Shown piece after piece: positions 26,031-32,266 of a stretch of DNA of 45,917 nt (the first letter of the stretch is position 1; each line of letters opens with the position of its first letter). Below the pieces are notes generated by a model. The model saw only the letters and a list, made by a program, of their open reading frames with translations, searched no databases and was not told where the DNA came from. Source of the stretch: Coriobacteriaceae bacterium (GTDB lineage: Bacteria; Actinomycetota; Coriobacteriia; Coriobacteriales; UMGS124); the NCBI GenBank assembly GCA_019421015.1, contig JAHZGC010000013.1, positions 1 through 45,917 on the forward strand, given 5' to 3'. The position numbers and the translations under genes were made by a program.

Positions 26031-26678
26031 CTACTCCGTCGTCACCCGGATGACGTGGCGCACGGGCAGATTGGTGAGAACCAGGTCGAATGCCGTGTCG
26101 TCCAGGGTTTCGAGGTATGCCTCCCGTAGCTTGAGGTCGCCTCGATCAACGGTTCCTCCTTGGCGGCAGTAGGCGAGGCGCATCTCGTACTCAGTGTCCG
26201 GACGGATGCCCACGCCGGTGATGAGGCTTGCGCCGCTCTCGCGCAGCTTGGTCTCCGAAGCCAGCAGAAGGTCGGTGTCGGGCACGAGGAACTCGTTTTT
26301 GCGGGCCGGTACCAAATACATCGTCGCGATGCCCAGGCCCCCGTCGCTGTTTTCGTTGCGGATGCCCACGGAGAGGCACACCAGCGAGGGGGTGTCGAGG
26401 CCGTCTATGGGTTGGGAGCCGTCGGTGGCGTAACGCTCCACGTACTGGTTGTACGAAAGGCGCTCGGCCTTGGTCACGCGTACCGCGTAGCCGTTGGTGC
26501 GCTCACTCGCACGGTCCATGACAAAGGCGCCTTCGAGTTCGGCCCATGCTCCCATAGGGTGGGCGATGGTCGCGGGTTTGGCCTGCGCGGTCGCGTTGAG
26601 AAACCATGTGCGTCCGGTGACGCCGGCAAATGCAAGCGCACAGGCACTGCCGATGAGCTGCCGTCGCGTTATATGCAC
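26031..26678 (-). CDS. Tat-signal exported protein of unknown function (DUF5028-like)
   Basis: This is a product of about 215 residues, exported by the Tat route (ITRRQLIGSACALAF; cleavage near AQA). The mature part looks beta-rich, with FVMDRASERTNGYAVRVTKAE, SLVCLSVGIRNENSDGGLG and a final GGTVDRGDLKLREAYLETLD, suggesting an immunoglobulin-like fold such as DUF4352/DUF5028 proteins. The family name is from memory and unverified. I chose the GTG at 26678, which has AAAGGAAAA upstream and gives a typical Tat start; an ATG at 26708 is in frame but has a poor site. It is the last gene of the long minus-strand operon and converges on LuxR 2. Confidence 0.65.
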   Translation of the reverse strand: MHITRRQLIGSACALAFAGVTGRTWFLNATAQAKPATIAHPMGAWAELEGAFVMDRASERTNGYAVRVTKAERLSYNQYVERYATDGSQPIDGLDTPSLVCLSVGIRNENSDGGLGIATMYLVPARKNEFLVPDTDLLLASETKLRESGASLITGVGIRPDTEYEMRLAYCRQGGTVDRGDLKLREAYLETLDDTAFDLVLTNLPVRHVIRVTTE

Positions 26679-26724
26679 GGTTTTTTTCCTTTCATTCGAC
26701 GACTCCATAGTCCCATGCTTGCCC

Positions 26725-27432
26725 TCATGCCTTGGGACCGCATGAACCTGCGACGTTCAGTTCTTCGTGGCCGTCGATGTGGCCTTCGGCCAGGTACCAT
26801 ACCTCGTTGGCAAGTTCGTGCAGCACGGCAGCGTCGTGGCTGGCAAGCACCACGGTGGCTCCCCGATCTGCCGCCGTTCGAATCTGGGAGACGGCCAGGC
26901 GCACCCCGTTTGTGTCCAGGGCGTTGGTGGGCTCATCGAGTACCACTATGTCGGGGGTGCCCATGACCGCCCCCGCGATGCCGAGGCGTTGCTTCATGCC
27001 CAGGGAATACTTTCGGTACTTGCGGCGGTCGTTGGGGTCAAGGCCCATGGCCTCGATGGCCGTGCGCGCGTCGGGTGGGGTTGCCGTATTGCCCACCGAT
27101 GCAAGCAGCTCCAGATTGCGTAGGCCCGTGTAGCCGTCCAAAAAGGCTGGTCCTTCAAGGAGCAGGCCGATCGAAGGTGTTCGTGGGGGTGCGGTCTTCT
27201 TGCTTTTGTGGGGCGCGCGGTCTATCTCCAACTCCCAAGGGTCGCGGCCCATGACGCGCACGCTGCCCGAAGTGGGTCGTACGAGCCCGACCAGGGTGCG
27301 CATGAGCATGGTCTTGCCGCTACCGTTGGGGCCGGCCAGACCGGTGATGCGGCCCGGTGCCATGGTCATCGTGATGTCGTCGAGCACGGTGGTCGCGCCG
27401 ATGCGTTTGGTCAGGTGACGCACCTCGATCAT
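26725..27432 (-). CDS. ABC transporter ATP-binding protein (BcrA-like)
   Basis: This 235-residue ABC ATPase has Walker A GPNGSGKT (about residues 37-44), signature SLGMKQRLGIAG, Walker B IVVLDEPTNALD and H-loop ASHD. The signature has MKQ instead of GGQ, as is common in BcrA/lantibiotic-immunity-type ABC-2 exporters. ATG 27432 has AGGAGGG upstream. Its first four bases overlap the stop of permease 1 (ATGA), so it is translated with the two permeases. It should power export or extraction of a peptide or lipid-linked compound by that transporter. Confidence 0.88.
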   Translation of the reverse strand: MIEVRHLTKRIGATTVLDDITMTMAPGRITGLAGPNGSGKTMLMRTLVGLVRPTSGSVRVMGRDPWELEIDRAPHKSKKTAPPRTPSIGLLLEGPAFLDGYTGLRNLELLASVGNTATPPDARTAIEAMGLDPNDRRKYRKYSLGMKQRLGIAGAVMGTPDIVVLDEPTNALDTNGVRLAVSQIRTAADRGATVVLASHDAAVLHELANEVWYLAEGHIDGHEELNVAGSCGPKA

Positions 27433-28328
27433 CGGTCGTCGCCCTCCTTTCCCAAGATGTTCTTGCGGTTGAATACAAGGCCGCCGACGGCGACGGCCCC
27501 AAGGGCCAGCGCGCATGACAGCGCGATGCCGACCCAGGGGTGCATGCCTGCGCGCATGAGCGTATCGGTGCGGGCAAGCATGAGGTATTCTCCCGGTAGC
27601 CACCAGAACCTGAAATAGGCTGAGAAAAACAGCACCGAGATGCTTGCGATAATGCCAACGATGGGGTTTACCAGCAGTGATACCGTGGTTTGCAGGAGTA
27701 AGACGGCGATGAGCGCGGCGGCGCAGCTGACCAACGACCACCCTATGGGGATCGGTTCCAGGGCGAGGGCCTGGGCGGTATCCCTAACCGCCAGGAGCTT
27801 GGTGGCTTCGGACAGCTCTGCGTTTCTCCCCGCGCTGAGTACGGCGGCCACGCCGGGGCGTACCGATAGGTCCCAGCCCCCGCCCGTTGCCCAGGCAACG
27901 GTCGCCGCCACGGCAAAGGTTGTAAGCCAGCACACAAGGGCGGCCGTTATCACCCAGGCGCATTTGGCAAGCCACCAGGCCCACCGGCTGTGGCAGGCGA
28001 CGATGATGCGCGCGCCCATGCCGTTCAGGTCGCGAAAGGGGTGGTCGGCCACCGCGTAGGCCATGGCAACCAACAGGGCGAACCACGCCATGGGGAATTT
28101 GAACGGCTCGCCCTGCTCCGGCACGTAGGGCAGCATGCCGCGCCATAGGCAGAGGATGCCTTCTCCTAGGGTGAGGTGGCGCGCCGCTTCGGGGAACTTG
28201 ACGTAGATGGTCGCGTATGAGAGGAAGAACACGATGACCGACAGTGCCGCCACGAGTCCAAACCGGGGAAGCACCGCGGCAAGGCCGTAACGCAAGTCGC
28301 TGGCCAACAGGCGTCCGAGCGCCCTCAT
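27429..28328 (-). CDS. ABC-2-type permease 1
   Basis: This 299-residue membrane protein has about six hydrophobic segments: one near residue 22, one near 90, a pair at 115-150, and a cluster at 200-285. This layout fits an ABC-2 permease. It overlaps both neighbours by 4 bp (ATGA at both ends), indicating a fixed transporter unit with permease 2 and the ATPase. No domain identifies the substrate. A large loop between the first two helices probably faces outside. Confidence 0.78.
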   Translation of the reverse strand: MRALGRLLASDLRYGLAAVLPRFGLVAALSVIVFFLSYATIYVKFPEAARHLTLGEGILCLWRGMLPYVPEQGEPFKFPMAWFALLVAMAYAVADHPFRDLNGMGARIIVACHSRWAWWLAKCAWVITAALVCWLTTFAVAATVAWATGGGWDLSVRPGVAAVLSAGRNAELSEATKLLAVRDTAQALALEPIPIGWSLVSCAAALIAVLLLQTTVSLLVNPIVGIIASISVLFFSAYFRFWWLPGEYLMLARTDTLMRAGMHPWVGIALSCALALGAVAVGGLVFNRKNILGKEGDDR

Positions 28329-29182
28329 AGCACATCGCGCTCTCGGGTCAGCAGGGGAATTGCCACGGAGATGGCGACCATGGTCGCGATGCCTATGAGC
28401 AGAGGTGGCCAGTCATAGTAGAACTGGTCGCCGCGGGCCTTGAGGTGGTCGAGGATGGTAAGCGCGCCGAACTGCACGCCGGTCATGACGTAGAGGGCCT
28501 CCGAGACGTACTTGACGACGACGAGCCCCAGGTAGGGAAGGGCAACGATGGCCACGCGGTTGCGCATGAAACGGGAGAGGGAAAGGACCGTGGTGGCCCA
28601 GAGGCCGGCGAGGAGGAAGTCGAGGCAGAGCCGCAGGGCCACGTAGGCCGCCGGGCACTTGTACAGCACTTCCGAGAGGAACACCTTGCGCCAAAGGCCC
28701 GTGTAGACAACGTCGGTGATGTCGGGGGTGTAGGCCGGTACGCAGCACAAGATGATGGCGAGATTCACCAGCAGGGGGAGGCTTACCACCGACCCACCGG
28801 CCAAAAAGGCGGCCACAGCCTTGGCGCGATTCCATTGGGAGCGCGACGTGCGCATCAGCAGTGACGCAGCATAACCGCTCTTTATGTCCGACCGCCACGA
28901 CCACGAGTAGGCCAAGGCCGCCAAAAGCGGCGCGATGAAGAAGAGCAAATTGGGGACCGAGCGCATCACCGCAGTGGGCATCCACAGGGTGAACGCCCCT
29001 TGGGCGAACTGGCTCATGAAGCTGGTTTCCAGGTAGGGCATGACCTGGTTGAAGTCGGCATAGTATGTGACGGTGGACTCCACGGCCGCCACGACGGCAA
29101 TCCCCACACCCAGGACGAGGCAGAGCAAAAACAGGCGATTGCCAAAGGCCCGACCCAGCTCCAGCTTAAGCAGCGGGCTCAT
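28325..29182 (-). CDS. ABC-2-type permease 2
   Basis: This 285-residue membrane protein has an N-terminal helix (LFLLCLVLGVGIAVVAAVES), a long external loop and about five more helices. It also shows the ABC-2 coupling-type segment AYSWSWRSDIKSGYAASLLMRTSRSQW, seen in BcrB/GldF-type permeases. The second ATG at 29182 is chosen because GGAGGAG is nine bases away; the ATG at 29191 directly abuts it. It overlaps the upstream lipoprotein gene by 17 bp, tying the lipoprotein to the transporter. Confidence 0.78.
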   Translation of the reverse strand: MSPLLKLELGRAFGNRLFLLCLVLGVGIAVVAAVESTVTYYADFNQVMPYLETSFMSQFAQGAFTLWMPTAVMRSVPNLLFFIAPLLAALAYSWSWRSDIKSGYAASLLMRTSRSQWNRAKAVAAFLAGGSVVSLPLLVNLAIILCCVPAYTPDITDVVYTGLWRKVFLSEVLYKCPAAYVALRLCLDFLLAGLWATTVLSLSRFMRNRVAIVALPYLGLVVVKYVSEALYVMTGVQFGALTILDHLKARGDQFYYDWPPLLIGIATMVAISVAIPLLTRERDVL

Positions 29183-30095
29183 CGGGCTCATCTCCTCCGC
29201 CGAGCCCAAGATCGAGAGTCACGGGCCCCGGGTTGCTGGCCGAAAGCGATGGCCGCACGATGATGAGCGAGGGGTCTACGGTGCCGTCGACCCACCAGCC
29301 TGCGGTGAGGGTGCGCGTCTCGCCAACCGGCAGCGCGAAGTCGTTGACGTAAGGAGACTGTGGGTCGAGGCCCTCGGGGGCACCGTCGAAGGTGGCCAGA
29401 GTGCCACCGACGTAGTCCATGAAGGAACCTGCGGCCTCACCGATGCAAGGATAATACGGTTTGAATGCGTCGAGGGCGAAGTATTCCCCCGGCGTCTCGG
29501 CGGTGTAGCCGGGGGTCGCATCGACGTTGGTCACCTCGAGGCGCATCACGAGCAGCTTGGGGTCGGCGATGCCTTCGGGGGGAGTGGGCTGGAGCACGGC
29601 ACCGAGCTCGGCTGCAGCCTGGGCCTCCTCGAGCGAGCCGTAGGGCGTAGCGTCGAGCACGGTCGCATCGAGCGTGCCCACCCAGGGGACGAATTTGGGC
29701 ACGTTGATGCGCACGTTCTCGCCCGTGGGTGTGGTAATCGTGATGGGGGCGTCTTCGAGGTTGGCAAGGGAGAAGGTCTCGCCGAGGGGGACGACCTGCT
29801 TGTAGGGGGCGAGCTGGGTTTCGTAATCGGCCAGTTTGTCGCGCTCTTGGACTACCTTCTTTTCCATGTCGGTCTGCTGCTCTGGAGTCAGTGCGTTGTC
29901 GGCCGGGTCTCCTTGGGGGGAGTTGGCGTCTCTGGCGGGGTTGTCGCTGGTTGCTTGGGAGGATGGGGCGGCCGACTGGTTCTGGGGTTCTCGCGCTTCG
30001 CCTTGCAAGGGGGAACAACCCAGACAGGAGAGGGCGCATGCGGTGGAGAGGACCAGTATAGTGAGGGAAGCGAATCGGATATGGGTGTGGCGCAT
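29166..30095 (-). CDS. Lipoprotein A of duplicated cassette (DUF5027-like)
   Basis: This 309-residue surface lipoprotein has a hydrophobic signal ending near SCLGC (lipid-attachment Cys at about residue 27), then a Gln/Ser/Pro-rich linker, a helical stretch (EQQTDMEKKVVQERDKLADY) and a beta-rich domain. Long stretches match lipoprotein B: SFSLANLEDAPITITTP-type sequence, AAGSFMDY, GGTLATFDGAPEG, and ETRTLTA-WWVDG-VDPSLI. Function is unknown; 'DUF5027 family lipoprotein' is my recollection for this type. AGGAGG precedes the ATG. Its 3' end overlaps permease 2, so it may be a substrate-capture or immunity partner of the ABC transporter. Confidence 0.75.
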   Translation of the reverse strand: MRHTHIRFASLTILVLSTACALSCLGCSPLQGEAREPQNQSAAPSSQATSDNPARDANSPQGDPADNALTPEQQTDMEKKVVQERDKLADYETQLAPYKQVVPLGETFSLANLEDAPITITTPTGENVRINVPKFVPWVGTLDATVLDATPYGSLEEAQAAAELGAVLQPTPPEGIADPKLLVMRLEVTNVDATPGYTAETPGEYFALDAFKPYYPCIGEAAGSFMDYVGGTLATFDGAPEGLDPQSPYVNDFALPVGETRTLTAGWWVDGTVDPSLIIVRPSLSASNPGPVTLDLGLGGGDEPDEPAA

Positions 30096-30118
30096 GGGGC
30101 CTCCTGCCTATGGGGTGG

Positions 30119-30151
30119 CCCGGACTGCGCCGTCAGTGGCGACGGTCCGGG
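30119..30151 (-). other. Hairpin between secreted protein A and lipoprotein A
   Basis: CCCGGAC and GTCCGGG form a perfect outer stem with an inner CCGTC/GACGG pair. It lies in the 64-bp gap after secreted gene A, with no U tract. Such hairpins often protect the upstream message or partly stop transcription, raising expression of the small secreted gene over the transporter genes. Confidence 0.5.
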
Positions 30152-30159
30152 CGGTTGGT

Positions 30160-30627
30160 TTAGTTAAGCGAGTTGTAAGTTCCCCAGCTATCAGGGCTCC
30201 ATTGGCCGCCGAAGACGCCGGATTCGTAGGCTACGCCTCTGAGCGAGGCATAGTTGTAGCCATATTCTTTAACGAAGTTGTGAATCCACCATTGGCCTGG
30301 GTCGACTAGATATGCCTGACCACCGCGCGTTGTATTGAGGTAATAGTAGCCGTTGCGGTATCCATCGACATACAGGTAGACGTCGTAAATGGTCATATTA
30401 TCAACGTTGATATAGGATGGCGTGTCGTTCGCTTTATCAACGGGCGCTGTGTGATGCTCGTCGCCGGAGTAGTTAAACTCAAAGAAGTAGGTTTGGTCCA
30501 CGGTGGTCAGGGGCATTGCCTCTCCGGCTTGGGCTGGGGTGGCGATGAGGGAGGTTGCGATGCCCGCCGCGGCCAAAAGACCGAAGAACGGCAGAACAGT
30601 CTGCTTGATATGGCTGATAAAACTCAT
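30160..30627 (-). CDS. Small secreted protein A of duplicated cassette (DUF2712-like)
   Basis: This 155-residue Sec-secreted protein has a signal peptide ending ATPAQA-GE, leaving about 120 mature residues rich in Tyr, Trp, Asn and Gly with no Cys. The mature protein shares with its paralogue B the landmarks MPLT--DQ-YFF-F, MTIYDV-LYVDGY-NG, TRGG-AYLVDPG-WWIHN and an identical C-terminus WSPDSWGTYNSLN. The SPDS end recalls small secreted Firmicutes proteins (DUF2712 type) found by ABC transporters; this is unverified. GGAAGGAG precedes the ATG. A bacteriocin-like, signalling or envelope role is possible. Confidence 0.7.
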   Translation of the reverse strand: MSFISHIKQTVLPFFGLLAAAGIATSLIATPAQAGEAMPLTTVDQTYFFEFNYSGDEHHTAPVDKANDTPSYINVDNMTIYDVYLYVDGYRNGYYYLNTTRGGQAYLVDPGQWWIHNFVKEYGYNYASLRGVAYESGVFGGQWSPDSWGTYNSLN

Positions 30628-30651
30628 GAGGGCTCCTTCCTGTGCTGGTTT

Positions 30652-31515
30652 CTAATCGGATGCAACGCCATCGAGTTCCAGCTTGAAGGTGATAGGGCCA
30701 GGCTCGCTGGCCGAGAGTGACGGCCGCACGACGATGAGCGAGGGGTCCACGGCACCGTCGACCCACCAGCTCGCGGTGAGGGTGCGCGTCTCACCAATCG
30801 GCAGCGCGAAGTCGTTGGCGTAGGGGGACTGGGGTTCGATGCCCTCGGGGGCGCCGTCGAAGGTGGCCAGGGTGCCACCGGTGTAGTCCATGAAGGAACC
30901 TGCGGCCTCGTCGGCATGGGGTTGGTACGGTTTGAACGTGCCAATGGGGAAATACTCTTCCGGCTCTTCGGCGGTGTATCCGGGGATTGCGTCGACGTTG
31001 GTCACTTTGACATGCATTACAAGCAACCTGGGATCGGCGATGTGCTTGGGGGGAGTTGGGTTGATTACGGTGCCCAAATCGCTTGTCTTCTGTGCCTCTT
31101 CGAGTGAGTCACAGAGCGTGGTATCGAGCACGGTGGCATTAAGCGTGCCCACCCATGAAACAAATCTCGAGACAGATGTTTCGATGGGTTTTCCTGCAGG
31201 TGTAGTAATGACGATGGGAGCATCGTCGAGATTGGCAAGCGAGAAGGTCTTTCCGAGGGGGACGGTCTGCTTGTAGGGGACGAGCTGCTCCTCGTATTCA
31301 GCCAGCTCGGCGCGGAAGGATTCTGCGAGAGCGGCGTTTTGGGCTTCCTGCTCGGATGTCATGGGCAGGGGAACGGCCATGGCGTTGGGTTGTGAGATAC
31401 CTTGGGCTGAGGTGGTATCGTGAAGGGGCTGGGAAAACGAGCATCCTAGTAGGAGAGGGGCCATACACACCAAGGAGAACAGGCCCATTGTCGCGGGAGG
31501 CTTTACGTGGAGCAT
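30652..31515 (-). CDS. Lipoprotein B of duplicated cassette (DUF5027-like)
   Basis: This 287-residue lipoprotein is a paralogue of lipoprotein A. Its signal has a classical lipobox (APLLLGC, Cys at about residue 25). The same order follows: polar linker, helix (EQEAQNAALAESFRAELAEY), then the domain with SLANLDDAPIVITTP, FMDYTGGTLATFDGAPEG and VDPSLIVVRPSLSASEPGP. The start is uncertain: ATG 31515 has only a weak site, but it sits 12 bp behind secreted gene B, so coupling is likely. Divergence between A and B is spread along the whole protein, which suggests an old duplication. Confidence 0.73.
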   Translation of the reverse strand: MLHVKPPATMGLFSLVCMAPLLLGCSFSQPLHDTTSAQGISQPNAMAVPLPMTSEQEAQNAALAESFRAELAEYEEQLVPYKQTVPLGKTFSLANLDDAPIVITTPAGKPIETSVSRFVSWVGTLNATVLDTTLCDSLEEAQKTSDLGTVINPTPPKHIADPRLLVMHVKVTNVDAIPGYTAEEPEEYFPIGTFKPYQPHADEAAGSFMDYTGGTLATFDGAPEGIEPQSPYANDFALPIGETRTLTASWWVDGAVDPSLIVVRPSLSASEPGPITFKLELDGVASD

Positions 31516-31527
31516 CGCTGGGCCCCA

Positions 31528-31995
31528 TTAGTTGAGCGAGTTGTAGGTTCCCCAGCTATCGGGGCTCCAGAGGCCGCCCAGTTCTCCCGCTTCGCTTGCA
31601 AGGCCTCTAAGCTGTGCCTCCGGATAGCCGTTTTCATATACATAGTTATGAATCCACCATCGGCCAGGATCGACCAAATAGGCGTAACCGCCACGAGTCA
31701 GGTTGAAATTCCAAGACCCATTCCAATATCCGTCGACATACAGATGGACGTCGTAAATGGTCATATGGTTTACATATATATAGCTTGCGGTCGCATCGTC
31801 TTTGGAAGCTCGCTCTGAATGTTGGGAGTCTCCGAAATACTTAAAGGTAAAGAAATAACCTTGGTCTTCGCTTGTGAGCGGCATGATGTCATCGGCATAA
31901 GCCGACGATGCGGGCATACATGTGGCGATTCCTCCTACGAGCAAAAGGCTGGCGATGGCTGGGGCAACTCGTCTCGCAATCGTTCCTAGCAACAT
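31528..31995 (-). CDS. Small secreted protein B of duplicated cassette (DUF2712-like)
   Basis: This is the first gene of the operon: 155 residues with a Sec signal (cleavage near SSAYA-DD). It has exactly the same length and C-terminus as protein A. Shared parts cluster around MTIYDVHLYVDGYWNG, TRGGYAYLVDPGRWWIHN and LGGLWSPDSWGTYNSLN, while the charged middle (HSERASKDDATAS) differs. GAAGGGAAG lies before the ATG. Exact conservation at the C-terminus with drift elsewhere suggests that the end is a recognition or functional element. Confidence 0.7.
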   Translation of the reverse strand: MLLGTIARRVAPAIASLLLVGGIATCMPASSAYADDIMPLTSEDQGYFFTFKYFGDSQHSERASKDDATASYIYVNHMTIYDVHLYVDGYWNGSWNFNLTRGGYAYLVDPGRWWIHNYVYENGYPEAQLRGLASEAGELGGLWSPDSWGTYNSLN

Positions 31996-32107
31996 GGCTG
32001 ACTTCCCTTCTGCTCAGGGCTTCCTCGTGAAGCCTGGTAGTCATCAAAGATAGAAAAACGTTCTCCCCCTGTCTGTAGGCGACGCCGTGCGGCTTTGGGG
32101 TCTTAGC

Positions 32108-32170
32108 CGATTACGGCCTCAGACCGCATGTAATCGCTCACGCTCAATTCGGCGAATGGTTGCGATTACA
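32108..32170. promoter_or_regulatory. Three CGATTAC boxes in the divergent region
   Basis: CGATTAC occurs at 32108-32114 (plus), 32130-32136 (minus) and 32163-32169 (plus). The last two extend to a perfect 9-bp inverted repeat TGTAATCGC/GCGATTACA with a 24-bp centre. They lie in the 271-bp gap between the secreted-protein operon and the double LuxR gene, and are candidate operators of that regulator. Confidence 0.5.
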
Positions 32171-32266
32171 AAGACGGATGTGCTCATGGCATGAACCAAT
32201 ATAAGTCGGAGACTCGACGGGATACACTGGCATGTTCCGGACATAACGAAAAGAGGGGGCGATGCG

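Noticed and set aside
30160..31995. Calling the small secreted proteins lactococcin-972-type bacteriocins
   Set aside because: The C-terminal W-S-x-D resemblance is too short, and the large lactococcin-type integral membrane partner is missing.
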